From Atopsyche davidsoni (lineage: Eukaryota; Arthropoda; Insecta; Trichoptera; Hydrobiosidae), in assembly GCA_022113835.1 (NCBI GenBank), contig JAILWY010000015.1, positions 5,342,001 to 5,406,000 on the forward strand: a stretch of DNA of 64,000 bases. The letters run 5' to 3'. A model generated the notes under the pieces. That model saw only the letters and a list, made by a program, of their open reading frames with translations. It had not been told where the DNA came from and did no database searches. The translations under genes and the position numbers were made by a program. Shown here in pieces: positions 48,262 through 63,200 of this stretch (positions are counted from its first letter, which is position 1; every line of letters begins with the position of its first letter).

Positions 48262-51200
48262 GTGAGTTATCACTGAAAACGGTCGCGATCCGCGCGAGGG
48301 ACGGCCGCCGCGCGCTCGCCGGGCGCCCCGCGGCCGCCGTCTCGTCTCCTCGCCTCCTCGTCTCGCGTCCGCCCGGCCGGGGCCCTCCGAGGGGGCGCCG
48401 GGCGCTCGGCCCCCGCGGAGACCCGGAGGCTCGTCGCCGACGGGGAATTTCGCTCGGGCCGGGCGGGATCGCGGGCGGGCGCCATGTTGCCGGGCCGAGC
48501 GCGGGGGCCCGCGTCGCCCCTCGTCGCCCCTCGTCGCCTCGCCGCCTCGCGCATCGATCTCGGCCGCCCGAGTCCGCCGCGACCTACGACAACGTCGACG
48601 CTCGCCTCTCGTCCTCGGGACGGGCCGAATTCGCGGCGCGGCGCGGACGGGTCGCGCGAGGGCCGGCCGCTCGGGCCTCCCGCGGCTCGGCGACTCGGCC
48701 ACCCGGCCACCCGGCCACCCAGCCACCCGGCCACATCGCGGAGTGCGGAAATCTGCATCCTCGCGGGCCGCTGCGTCGCGGTCGGGGCGATTTTCTCGTC
48801 AAATTCGACCGCGGCTCGTGACAGCTGTCAGGTGACGGGCGGACATTCCGCTCGGGGTCAGCGGCGGAGGGCGGGGGCCGTCCCCCTTCGGGAATCGATC
48901 GGCGATCGCCGAGAGGTAATTGAAAATAGTTTTCGATCGCGGAGGGGCTCGCGCTCGCAGTGCGGCTCGGCGGGGGATGGCGAGCTCCGCGCTCGGGAAT
49001 GACACTGGCGGCGCGGGCGGGGCCGCGAGCGCTCGACACTCGCCACTCGCCACTCGCCACTCCGTATTCGGCGACGGCGAGCGGCTTTTATCTCGGGCGC
49101 TTTGGATTGTTTCCGTCGCGCCGGTGTCGGAGTTTCGATCCCGGCCGGACGCGCTACGGTAATCGCGCAACGCCGAGTGCGGGAACGCTTCGTTTCTTTT
49201 CGAATGACGAGCGACCGACGTTGCGGGTCGTCGACGATATCGACGTCCGCCGCATCGCATTTCCGAGGATCCGCGACCTGCGAATGTTCGATTTCCTGTT
49301 GTGCATTTTAGGCGGCAGTGCGCGGGCGAGAGACCCTCCAGCGCGACAATCGGGCTTCGATCCGCGCCGATCTATTTTCGCAAGCGGGCATTATTTTCGG
49401 AGGCGGCGTGACGGTGTATCGGTGTGACAGTTCGGGGACCCCGGGTAGAATTCTCCCGCGGAAACCGGATCCGGAGGCCCGCTCGTCTCCTCCCCGCGAG
49501 GGGACGGTCAGGGCCGGAGGGGTCGGATCGCGTCGCCTCGACGTTTCGGGATATTTTTAATTCTCGCGCATTTTTTTTCCGCATCAATCGACGCCGTCTC
49601 CGCTTCGCGCGTGTTTTCTTTTACGCGTTGCGTTACTGCCGTCCTCGCGAGTATTGCTATATTTTTTGTACAAGTAAGTGATAATCGATAATTGTACGAT
49701 GAGCGTGACCTTGATAATGCAGGGGTGGCCTATTTATTTTTTTAAATATTCACATTTACCCGAGTTTGTCGGTTAGTATTTTTTAAATATTGTGTAGGTT
49801 ATAAAAAAAAATAACAAAGGGGACTATTCATTTTGACGTCTGCCGGACCGCTCGAGCCGAAATGTTTCGCTTAATACTCGATGCCTATTATTTGTGTGTA
49901 GAAATTATGCCGACCCGATTTGAGTTAACGACCTCGACCCGTTGCGATCGGTTGCCGGAAAATTTCGTACCGAATAAGTAAATGCTGTTATTTAATTTTT
50001 ACAAGGGTCAATTTGTATATTTTTTGCTAGTGTTTTGATTTTTTACAAACCGTTTTGCAAAATGCTTTTTGATAATATTTTTGATAGTTTTGGGGCCCTA
50101 CGAAATTCCCTAATGTCTTGACTCGCTCCTGCCACCCGGTGCTTGTACTTTTCCTCACATTGTCACAGAGTCTTCCCGCTGCAGTGCAGTATCACAAAAA
50201 AGCTCGTCAACGAGACGACAATCGCGACCCGCCCGGAGTCACGGGCCGGTCCATCTCCGTGCGTTCTCTTGCCCCTTAACCGCGCGACGGCCGCATCTGC
50301 TGTCCGCCATTATCGAAGTTACGAATGGACGCGCACTACATTCCGGCAGCTGCAGCAGGGGACGGCGGGAACTCGTGGCCGCTTAGCCAAACCCGTTTTG
50401 CATTTCTGATTCACGCCAGTACTATTATTTTTGAATTGGAAACCTTGAAATACCTGCAACGCGAGTGTCGAGCGCGGAGACCGGCTCTCGCGCGTACCTG
50501 TCCGCGGCGCAACCCGCCCTGACCTTCCTGACCTACCCGACGGCCGGGCATTTTGTGCTAATTTTCAATAATTACTCAAAATTAAAACAATTCGGATTAC
50601 CCTGATGCTTGTCGAGCTAGTTTCGCAATGTGACTGGATATTTTGTTATTCTTGCGGGTCCAGTGTTGTGTTTGTTGGGTTTTGCCCGAGGGACTTCCGT
50701 TTTGATTTTTTTGGCACAACCCTGACTAATTTGAAAGATTCCCCCGCGCGAACTGCATTCCCCGCGAGTACTGCCGACATTGTTTATAAATAGACGTAGC
50801 CGGCGGCTCGGCACAGCCCTGCCCCTGCCCTGCCTCTGCCTTGCCCCTGCCCTGCCCGCGTCGCGTAACAATCCTCAATGCGGCGACCGATTTCTCCAAT
50901 TTGCAAACGAGCGGCGAGGTGCTCGCTCGCGGGAGCCCGCAGCCTCCCCTGGCCCCCCTGCCCCCCTGCTCCTCCCTCTCCTCCCTCTCCTCCCTCGCCG
51001 TGTCCGCGTTGAGTCATCTCGGAAGCATCCAAATTACCAGGGTCTCCCATTTTTATTATTTCCAGTGAATTTTTATTTAGTAATACTACTTATCCCCCTC
51101 GGATCGAATTCACATCGCAATGCGATGTATCAAATTGGTTTTGAGCATTACTAGTACGGGGAAATTATTTATTCTGTATTGTGCAGTATTTATCAACAAA

Positions 51201-54200
51201 AAAAATAATAATTCGCTTGTCTGAGACGCGGGAGGCGCTCGCGCAAAACCGATTCTGATAATTTTCAATTTAAATATTATCGGAAGCGGGCGATGCCCTT
51301 CGGGGGGAAACGCGGGTCGACAGGCACGTTAACCGGTTGCACAATAACTCGTAAAAAAATAATTGAGATTCCTCGAATACTCGATGCCGATGACCCGCCG
51401 AGCTGTGACGGAGGACCGCTGCCTCTGCGTGAGATAAACAAAAATTAGGTAACAGTTTTGCTCCGTCACCCGATGGTGGGTAGAAATCGGCCGACGACGA
51501 TGGCTCCCTCGATTCCCCGGGGCGTTTTGCCGGTCGGATCACAAAAGAAATCGACTCGCCATTGTTCCGAATCTATCGATTGACCCGGCGCCCCATCCCT
51601 GGCGATGAGAGTCGCGACCGAGAGCCGCCACTCTCCAGAGGCCGTCGACGTTAACACTTGACGCTCCCTAGACGACTTCTCAACTCATTTTAGACTAGAT
51701 ATTTCATTTGTATTCATTTTCCAATATGACAGTTACAGTATGACATTCCGTAATAGAAGTTATTCGGCCTGTAGCATGGCATATTGCGCGTACTAATTCA
51801 ACGCGTTCGTGCGCTAAATCAGTATCGGCAAGCGGTCCCGAAGGTGTTAACCCTCGTCGGCGGCCGCGCACAATGCAGCCTGCACTCAGCACTCGGGGTG
51901 TGTGTGTGTGCAGGCACGTCCCTCGAACGCGAGACCACCGCGAGCAAATATTTTCTAATTGTTTATTTGGTGTCGGTTTGTTCGGATATAATAGATACAA
52001 AATATTTTTTTTTAATAAAATAAAATTTGTTTATTGATAGCACTGTTATGACGATTTCACCTTGATGGAGTCCACCTTGAAGAAAATTGAGCCGCCGAGA
52101 CGTTTTGCCGAGATTTTAGAAACGCTGTGACGTCATATTTTTTTTCGACGTTTGTCGCTTACGCTAGTTTGCCGCCCGGGAGAGCGCAGCGATAACTGCA
52201 CAGTGCTTACGGGGGAATGCGGCCCACAGTGCACGGCAGGGCTGTGCCGTGAGTCGCGGCTTCCTGACGTCACTCGCTCTTCGTTCATACCGCATCGCGA
52301 AAAGTAAGCCTCGGGGAGCGGCCGGGTCATAGCGGTGATCGCATCTCGCCAAAACTCTTTCCGAGACAAGTTTACCGCAAATGACATACCGAGTACACTT
52401 TACAATCGCGCGTCTCGTTTCTCGAATCTCCGAATCTCGCTTCGATTCAATCGAAAGATGAACCGTCCCGGGCGATAGCTTTCACCGTCGGGAGGACTCG
52501 GCGAGCGGAAGTCTCGTAAATATATAATACCACGAGCGACTGTCGGATCATCAGTCCGCCGGATGCGAGCGGCCTCAATGCTCCGTGTGTCGGCAGTCCC
52601 CCCCCGGCGAATCTTTTACATTTTTACTACCCACCCGCGGGAGTGAAAAACACAATTGACTAAAAAATAATATCGTTCCTCGACAATGGGAATTGTTAAT
52701 TTATTCATGCCTCGCTTCTTTCGTGGCCGAGCTATTTTTTTTCTCCCTGTTATTGTGCTTCGCATTCGGGCGAAGGATCATCCCGTCTACCCTCTTGCGA
52801 GTCAAATTCCAAACTACAACTTGCGATTGCAACGGGCGTCATATAGTCAAATCGTAAAATTAAAAATATATAACGTTTGTACGATCTGATGTTGTTTTGA
52901 ACCTCGATAGAAACAGACGCGAGGGCTCATTCGGTTGAATACGACTGCACTAAATTACGTAAATATTTATATTAAATATTATGCTGTTTGCTTTCTTATA
53001 TGTTTTTTTTATTTTTTTTTAAATTCTAGTTATGTTGGCTGGAACATGTGCGCAGTTGTCGGTGTGCAAATATCACCGGGTGAAAAACAAATTGTTTGCA
53101 TATATATCACTTGCCACAGAAACGTCAGTGCGCAACCCTAAAAACTTTCGTCTTTGTTCCAAATCTCAAAGCAGGTGTATTCAATTCGTTTTTGGATGTC
53201 CGCAACATTTTTATTTGTTACTTCTTGTAATATACGATTTGCACGTGCTCAAGTATATCAAGGAAAGGTGGACACGATATTTCGTCTGCGTCGTAGTGCT
53301 CTCTTATGACTTGAGTAATCAGATTTGCTATTGCAATAATTTTAAATTGTATCACACCCTTCGGTGATATATTTACATAGTGATGCACAAGCAGTGGCAC
53401 TACATTAAAATACTAAATCCACCATAATTTATTTTATAATAAAGTTTTTGTAAGGTCTTATTGATTAGGGAAACAACAGCTGTTTTGTAGGTTAGCCTTG
53501 TTTGTCGTGTGCGGCTATTTTCTTTCAACAGCGCGCAGTATGAATTCGATGATTATTTATTCTCAGGCTAGGCTTGATTAACGTCACCCGTAGATTGATT
53601 TATAATAAATTATATTTGATGAATAAATACCACGAGGCCGGGTGTGAGGGCTGGCCACGTGGGCGGACACGTGTGGCGGGGCACGTAGGCCGAGGAGCCC
53701 CGGGACTTTCTACTCCCGCTGTGTTGTTCCCTGTTTGCAACGCTTTGTTATTATTATTATTCTTTTTGCGAGATTGTGTCGACAGTTCACGCGCACGAGC
53801 TGGTAGCAGGTATCTGCGATTGTGCAATAAATTTTGTGCAAACCATGAGCTATTGCCACACACCTGCAGCGACACGACTTGCAACTTGTCAATAGCGTCC
53901 CTTTATTTTGGGTGTTTTTTAAAAAAAAAAAAAAATGCAGCGAATTTCTTATTAAAGCTTTCATAGTTCAATTTTTTTTTATTTTTTTTTAGTATTGTAT
54001 GTTTTCCATACTCTTTAAAAAGGGATTCTCTGCGTGTAGAAATTCTACGTCACTTATTGATAGTGTAATTCTTGAAAGGTTTTTTTTTTTTTAACCATGT
54101 TCGATTTAAAAATATTAATATTGTAGAAATTTGATGTCAGTATTGTGAAATTGCCACACACGGGACTTGTGAAATGGTAATGTAGTAATTTTTCCACTTC

Positions 54201-57200
54201 ACTGGAAGCACTCCAGTCAACATGTACGCAACGAGTGCACCGCAAGCCGCAAGCGATACCGTTGCATTCACGTTTGCATGCATTAAGTATTCATTTTTAA
54301 CCGAATGTAGGTTAATTTCTCATGTAAACGCAACACCTGCTTTGTTTACCTGTTTATTTATAGACAACATTGAAAGCGTACAGATTTTTGTTGAATACGA
54401 ATAACCCGCTCAGAGTGTCTCTATTTTATTGAAGCCGCAACTTTGCTCATCAAGGTCGCCCTTAACATGGACGTCGCTTTGTATTTTTATTACAATACAC
54501 CAGATGTGAAAACGCAGCGGAAGCAGACACTTTGAAATAGCGATTTCACCGGTGTAGATTTGTATGGTAACTAACTTTTCATTCTTGCTCATTCTTCGTG
54601 ACTTCAAAAGTGAGTATCGGTGTCGTGCGACCGTATTTTTAAACCGTCTGTAATTAAAAGCGTCGGCAACTATGAGAACAATGCTAATACCTTTGCAAGT
54701 TGAATTTCTCAAACTTAAAACATTTATTTATTAATAAATAGTTTAGCATAACTTAACGACCGTCGCGAGATTCGACCGATGCACTTGAAGTTGTTTCAAT
54801 ACTTCAAAACTTGAATTGTAACTATGTAATAAATAAAATAATCTTTTTTACGCGATTTAAACAAGTCTTGACATATTTTACTCGCATGTATTATATATGC
54901 TTGCGCTTGGTTAAGAACCTCATCACTCAGAAGATCAGAATTAGAATGTCTATATTATAAAAATTAACACGACTGTAATAATATTTTGTTTATTACTTAA
55001 CTGTGGGATTATTGTGCTCAGTTGATTATAATAGTTTCATTAACATAACGTGGTTACTTCGGTGACCGGTTTGAATAATCATCAACTCGACGTTTTAATT
55101 AGGGACTAATGGGTGTTAATTAAGGCTGTCTTATAAAATAAATTAATTTTACAAAATTACCGCTTATACAAGGAACCTGGTTCTAAAATCTCCTGAAATA
55201 AATGTTTTATAGCACCACACACGATTACTGTTGGAAACGCATTCATGGCGTACAATATAAATGAGTGCATGAATACAGTTTGAGAAGCTCAGATCTCGAT
55301 CCTGATTGGTCCACTTCCGTCAGCTGTTGACTAGACTGATCGATACGCACATTCACCGGCCGATATCCCCAAAGTTTCCCAAACTTTATTTCGACCTTCG
55401 ATCGTATTATAACCAGCTGAAATGACGAGCTTTTAATTGTGTTGTTGTGATACTTGTACATTAATATAAAACGGCTTTAAATTTTTAAATTATTTTATAT
55501 ACACTGTGTTTTATTTTTCCTTTCGTTACAAACGCCGAAACACGCAATGCTTATAATATTGATTTCAGTGTTTTTCTAGCGCCTTTGTTTTTCTTATTTT
55601 TTTTAAAATTCAAATTGTATATTATTCAATCGTAAATATTAATTTAATCGTTCGCATGATTATTACTAATACTTGAACTAAAATCGATTTATATTGGAAG
55701 TTATATACATAGTTCATCGTTATAAACACCCACAAACTAATCCGAAAATTCGCACGCACCGTTTCTCAAAAGCCAACAGCTGTGTAAATATTTGACGGGT
55801 TCTATGAATAATAATGAAAATAATAAAAATAATAAAACTAATAAAACTAATGAAATAATACTTCACCTGTGTACAAAATTATTCAAGCTGCCGTGTATTT
55901 ACATTCCTATGAATTTATTAGCTCTCTGTGAAATTTTTTATATACATTATGTACTTAGTAAATTGCATGCAATTATTTTGTAAAATTTATATCCATTTGT
56001 TTATTAAATTAATAAAATGTATTATCAACAATTGTTGAATTATGATAGTTTAAATTTAATAATAAATAGTATACAATAAAGTTTTAAGATCAATAAATAC
56101 TAACATATATTTGGAAAAAGCTGTTTTTGTAATTTCTTCCACATAAAAATATATTTTTATAAAATGCGGAATGTGGTCTTTATAAAGTGATTAGTAATGT
56201 TTGTACTTCACTTAAATCCGAAAGCTTTTTTTAATTAACAGTCCACTTTTCACTGCTAACTGATTCCAGATTCTGCCACAAATACTGTTTTTTTTTTTTT
56301 TTTAACATTTTGAACGCCGGTCAATATTTAAATAATTATATGACAATTAAAATAACATCAGCTCACACATATTGATAAATATTTTTATATAATTCGAAAT
56401 TATTTTGAAATCAATCTTAATTATATATGAACCAATATGCATCTTTTTTATCATGGTATATTAAAGTATTATCTTTAGGAAAGGTTTTTTTTTTTTTTTT
56501 TTTTGGTATTATTGATAACCATACAATCTCTGATAAACATAATTTTTATTTTACAGTTTGATAAGGTAAAATTTATATTTTGTAGGATTATTTAAAAATG
56601 AAACATTAATATCTTGATGGTAATCTATTCCTTCAGATGATTTTCATGAGCTGCGATGTGTCCTGTTCATGGTTCACTATCATTCACTACTTCAGCCATC
56701 CACGACAGACTGGAATGGATACTCAGTACTCATATTGAAATAATATTCATATGTTAAATCATTCTCAAATGGTATCATTGTGCCCTTTTGACATTCTATT
56801 AACCAAAGTGACAGATTTGGAGCATGTATTGTAGATTGTTTAAATTTTAAAGCACAATAGTTAGCTTGGAGACTAAAACAATGTTTTGTGCATAATTGTC
56901 ACCACACTAAAAAAAAAGTATCTATAGGTATCTCAGGTACCTCGAAAGAAACTGTTATCACTCTTAAATATGTCAGCTTGGTGTAGAGGTAACTTCAAAA
57001 TAGATTGAACTTGAAAAAACCAGAATCTGGACCAATTGCCGTTTTTAAAAAATAATTGTATTTTTTACAAGTTCTTGTGATCCAGATTTTTCTCTACAGC
57101 CCTTAATCCATGACGCAAAAAAACTTAACTAACTAACCTTCATTTGTCTTGTAAAAACCCTCAATAAGATGAGGTGGAAAACATTATCATAATCAGAAAT

Positions 57201-60200
57201 AATCTACCTTGAGCAGGTTTTATAAAAGTCATTATCAAATCTGATACATCTCAATTGGCGGTAAGTTCATGGAACTGGAGTCTCAGTCGTCGACCATAAA
57301 TCGTGAAAGCATCAGCGAGGTTACGCAACGCGAAGTCGATAAAATATTTTGATACTTTTTCACTAGTTCTAAGAACTTATACCTTGCCGTGAGTAAATGT
57401 AAACCACATCATAAACAAACCTGAACAGTACTGTAATAATTGTTATTACACGAAACTTTCTAAAATTTAAACCTACTCAGCTATTACAGGCTGCTGGAAA
57501 TTACCTATAAAATTATAGCAAATGTCAACGACTCCTGCGTAATGTCTACATCTGCTTTTAATGACTTGATGGAATATGGCTCTAATAATAATATGTATTG
57601 TCAATGCTATTATATTCTGAATAAAAAGCTGATGTCAGGACACAAAATAGACATGGAGATTTACAACATTTTTTAACACCCTTTTGCTCCTAGAGCTGAG
57701 CTGTTGTGTCAATGGCTGAAATGAAAAACTCTACAGCTTTACATCAATCACTTTTTATTGTGTTTGTTATATTTGAAGATCAACCTTTTTATCTTTATGA
57801 CCAATATTTAAATAGACTTTCAGCAATTGCGTATGCTTGTTTTCGAAATGTTACATTTCATTGTTTTCGTCTCCAACATTTGGACTATTGTAGTACTCAT
57901 CTTTTTGAAGACGAGTTCAAAGATGAAATATGAAGTATTTTCTATTAGGAAAATTGACCTGTGTTGTAAATTGTTTAGAGAATACAGAAGAAATTAACAG
58001 CTATGAGCATCCGTGAAGCCTTGCCAAAATATTAGTTATGAATCAATGTCTTGTCTTCAGGGTCGCCGGAGAGCTGAAAAAGAGAAGAATAATGCTCCAA
58101 ATGGACTGAGGGATCCCTTCTCAGACAACGATGAAGATGTTGAGCGCATCGCTAAGCAGTTTGAGCAAAAATATGTAAGCATTACATCATCAGAAATATG
58201 CTAATAAAAAAGCAAATCAAGCTGGGCTTTTGGGCTTATCAGCAAGCACCACTTCTGACTGTATAATATATGGCCCTTTAGCATTATAATCATATCTATT
58301 ACTTCATTCATGCTGCTCTGAAAATAAGTATGCTTGTGATAAAATATGAACTCTGTTCCTAATAGATGTGTTGCATTTCCAGGGAGGTTCGAGCACATAC
58401 GGCAGATCCAAGGGGCGCTGCAAGCAGGACGACTTTAAAGACATTGGCGCTGGCTACGATGACAATGACTCTTTCATCGATAACACGGACGGGGTAGGCA
58501 ATCTTCGTCCACCTCTATTCGACTTTAAATTTTTAGACTCTGTTAAAAATTATAAATGTGAAATGTTCCAGCTATTTCATTTTGCTATAAAGGTTTTAAT
58601 TTACTATTGAACTGTATTATCTTTGTCTTTTCTACTGTTGAATAACATCATCTCTTCATATTTGGTAACAGGAAAAAATCACATGTCTACTTACCAGGTG
58701 TACTTGTAATTAATTTCCGGTTTTTTTGTAAATAAAACACAATATTTCAAGAGAAGTGTTAAAGATATTTTATTCAAAATATTTTCCATCGTTTTCTATA
58801 TATTTTTTCCACTTTTCCGGTAATTTGTGGATACCACGCCAATAGAATTGACTGTCTTTGGTGGTGAACCACTCGGTGAGCCAATTTCGAAAATTTTCAT
58901 AAGAATCGAAGCGCTGCTCAGAAAGTGCGTGGCCCAGCGAAGCAAAGAGGTAGTAGTCCGATGGGGCCAAGTCTGGTGAGTAAGCCGCATGATCAAGCAT
59001 TTCCCACTGGAGTTGTTCCAGCGTGTCGCGAACGTGTTTCGACTTATGCGATGGTGCATTGTCATGGAGCAAAATCACCTGCTTCTGTCTTTCTTTATAT
59101 TCTGGTCGGTTTTCCGCAATTGCTCGGCTCAAATCTTTGATTTGTTGTTTGTAGCGAACGGCGTTCGCAGTTTCACCAGGTTTCAGCAGTTCAAAGTAGA
59201 TAACACCGGTGTGGTCCCACCACACACACAGCATGGCCTTCCGACTGAAACGATTTGGCCGTGCCGTCGATGTCGATGCTTCACCTGGACTCACCCACGA
59301 TTTTTTGCGGTTAGGGTTCTCTAAAAAAATCCATTTTTCATCGCCAGGAACAATACGATGCAGAAAAGACTTTCTTTTGTATCGTTGAAGCAGCATTTCA
59401 CATGTCACTTTTCGATTTTCCATTTGTCTCTCGGTCAGTTCATGCGACACCCCCTTTCCGCACTTTTGAATTTTCCCCATGGCTCGCAGACGTTTGGAGA
59501 TTGCTTGCTGTTGAACTCCCAGCGCTTCTGCAAGCTGTCGTTGCGTTTGCGTATCGTCTTCATCCAATACGCTTGCAATTCGACGTCATCAAACGATTTT
59601 CGCTTTCCGGAGCATGCGACGTCGTTCAGGTCGAAATCTCCATTTCTGAATTGTCGAAACCACGTTTCACATGTTCGAAGTGTTAAAGCATGATTGCCAT
59701 AAACTTCCACAAGCGCACGGTGGCTCTCGGACACTTTTTTCCATGAAAAGCAATGCATGGCGCATATGTTCAAAATTCGGTACGAATGCAGACATCTTTG
59801 ACACGCAATAAAAACTTTCTAAAATAATTTTTTAGGAAAACTTCAACGCCGTTTAAACACTCGATAACTACTTAACAAAATGACATATAAGTGCTACCAA
59901 CAGCAAAGCAAAATACAGAACACCATCTATCGAAAAAAACCGGAAATTAATTAGGAGTACACCTGGTATATGTTGGGTGTCAGTGGTAATGTCATCATTA
60001 TTTATGGCATTATTTTGTATAAAATATATTGAAAGAAGCATTAGCTGGAAGCTCTGGTTTAATGCATGAATTTATCAATTAAAATGTTTATCACTTTATA
60101 CTACTCTGTAATATCTGTATTAAAATTCATGGCGTATTATGAGTATAAATGATTGTGTATTCTGTAGCTGTACAAGTATCACATACTTACGATACACATC

Positions 60201-63200
60201 ATATTTTACCAATTATTGTTGCGATTTGGATGCTTAACTCAACTAGCCTTAGACTTAACGGGATAAAACTCGTTCAATTTAATTATCTAAATATATTTCT
60301 ATGTTGAGATATTCGTTGACTTGTTTTATTATTATATACACTATGGTTAGTTGTAGGTCTCTGTATAATTGTATATTTATTAAAGTAGCGTTTGAAAAAT
60401 CACCCGCTCATATCACTGATGCCTAACAGTTACATTGTTATTGTATAAGGCTTCAACTAATTAAAGATATTAGATTAATAGGTACAGCGTCTATTGATGT
60501 CGGCATTTACTAACATTAACTTTAAATCCTTATGAAAAGGTTTGTAAACATTAGTAAGATAATTAGTTAAGCTTCTTACTAATAAAGTGGCGGCAGCAGT
60601 GGATTGTAGTGTGATTGTGAGAAATCAACTAAATAGCTGACTATACTACTACTATTCACTACATAGTGTTGATCTCTGGAATGTTAATTGACAAGACGCT
60701 GAAATCGTCTATTGACTTTTGTATAGTATGCATAACTCATGAGTTAAAAAGAGCTAATTTTGCCATTTGCTGTAAGAAAATGTTAAGGTCATTAGTTTAA
60801 TATAAAATGTATCATTTTCTACGTATGTTTCAGTATGACGAGATAATCCCGCCAGATTGCGACACTGTATGCGGCGGATTCTACATCAACAGCGGTTCCC
60901 TGGAGTTCAAGAATGTGACGGGAGTCCTCACTGCTGTTGACGCGGGAGACTCTTCACCACCCTCACAAGGAAACCGAAAATCTCACAAGGTAATCATTAA
61001 TCACTAAGTCAAAGTAACTAAATTCTTACAAATTACAATTTGTGCAAAGACCTCATCTTCCACTTAATTTCCAGCGTGCCTTATCCTCGAGCGAAAGCGG
61101 AGAAGAGTCGTCATCGTCTGATGCTTCAGGAGACACTAATGCTTCGCGAGATGCTGCAGACAAACCCACCGCGGAAAGGGACGCCAAAGTCTCCAAGTCA
61201 AACGGGATCACCGACTCCGATAAGTCTGGAGAGGATGGCAAAAAGGTATTTACTCGATTATAGATTAATTTAAATATAATTTATTATATTGTTAATGTCC
61301 AAATAAATCTTGATCACATCTCAATATCAGTTGTTATCTGTAATCATAAAATTAGGAAAAAATATGTATTGTGCATCAACTTCTGAACTTTTAATTGCGT
61401 TGTTATTTCTAGCCAAAGGTAACCAAGGTTGAGGAAAAAAGTTCACTACCCACCAAGAAGAGGAAAAACTCCCAGGAGGGCAGCGCAGGCTCCAACCAAG
61501 AGGCACCCACCACCACTAAAAAGACTGTCAAGGAACTTTTGGCGCAAGTCAGAAACAACGGTGAGGCTGCATCTCACCATTTTCCTTCTTCTACTTTAGC
61601 TATATAACAATAGATAAATATTAACGGTTCTTGATCTGTAGCTACAGTCACTATAACTGGCTTTGTATGTATCGAGTTAATGTATGGTGCCTATTAAGAT
61701 GGGCCTAATAAGAGTGGAACATGAAAATTATTTCTTTTGATCTTTTAAATAAAACAATTTTGTTAATATTAAAAACATAAATTAGTGTGAATATTTAAAA
61801 TATTTAATGAAATATATTTATGCAAGGAAATACTTTTACAATACAACAGAGATACGGTACTAACAGATGGATTTTCTAAAATATAAACATTAAGAATAGG
61901 TAATAATATACAGACAAAACTGAGTAGTCGGTATAATCTACCAACCCAACAAACTAAACTTAAAATCGATGGCAATAATATTGAATTACTCATATGTTTG
62001 TTTTATTGCTCACAGTCTGTGTGGAGAATAATGAAGGTAGCTCAGATTCCGCATCATCAGACTCCGAGCCTAAGCAACAGCAAGCCGTGCCGAGCTCCGA
62101 CAACCAAGCCAGCTCTGACAGCTCCAGGTAAAATTTCAGCTAACATCCTACTCTACAATTTACACATCCCGAAGATGAACAGCTGAATGTTTGAAATTTA
62201 ATAAAGGACAATTTTTTTTTTACCCAGTATACCTTTAGAATTTGTGAGTCGAAATATTTGCATTCCACTGTGCTAAAAATATTGTAAAATCAGTTTAAGC
62301 AACATTTTTGCTAGTTTGTTTATAATATTGACAAGTTACATTTTATAATCAATTGTGTCATATAGATTATTGTATCTATGTTTATTTTGTAATACTCTTT
62401 ATTACATTTTAACGAAAAAACTGTTAAAAATGGTATTACTAAGTAATTCCATTATTACCTTGTTGGTTTTTTTTTTAAATGGGCCATCTTTATGTCTATT
62501 ACATATACTAAGGGGTGTAGCTCTAGATATGAGTGGTAACAAGAATAGGAAAGTCCTCTGCTACAGATTTGCATGCAAGCAATAAATATATGTCTATCTA
62601 TTAGAAATATAAAAAAATAATGTGCACATTTCGTGTTGCAGGGAGGTGGTCCCGGCAGCCCCCCCTGTGGTTCTGGGAGCGCCCCCGCTGCCGCCTGCCC
62701 TGGCACCGCCACCACCACCCCTACCGCCCGGCCTGCCCCCTGAGGCGGCCATCCTGGTGCGGCGCCTCAAGGGCCTAGCCGATGCGCACTTCTCCTGCCA
62801 CACACGCAAGCTTCAGGGACCAGAGGTCAACGAAATTATTCTTGGGTATGTCAACCGTATACCCCAATGTTTATTATTTTTACACCTCATATAAAATACA
62901 TTACCTAACAGAAAATAATTTAAATATTATAACATCAAGCATGTATAATATATGATTTGTGAAACATATAAACTTCTTACAGTCAAATAAAATCAAGATA
63001 CAGTCATTTGAGTAATTGCTCTTATAGCGTCATGAAATGCAGAGATTTGATATAAAAACTTTGTATTGAAAATATTTAAATAATTGTATCATGAGGGTGT
63101 CATCTAACTGGGAGTATGCCTGTATGCATTATTTTGATATTCCAGCATGGAAAGGCAGTGTCGGCGCGGCGGAGTGGCTCCCGGTCTGAAACATGCTCTG

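Larger units (their letters stand above)
47880..49680 (+). promoter_or_regulatory. CpG-rich island over ubinuclein exon 1
   Basis: An abrupt switch from AT-rich to strongly CpG-rich DNA, spanning the 5' UTR, first coding exon and 1.4 kb of intron 1. Long frames in all phases here are a product of low stop density, not genes. It contains tandem CGGCCACC units (~48690-48735) and ACTCGCC units (~49035-49060). The TSS probably lies near the CCGCCATC at about 47908. Confidence 0.6.
58494..60833 (+). other. Ubinuclein intron 3, hosts a mariner
   Basis: 2.34 kb, more than half of it the inserted mariner (58694-59966). The rest is AT-rich with nothing recognised. Confidence 0.85.

Noticed and set aside
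48262..49560. Many overlapping frames of 150-250 codons on both strands
   Set aside because: They lie in the CpG-rich start of intron 1, all frames are open at once, and their products are Arg/Pro/Gly-rich low-complexity sequence.
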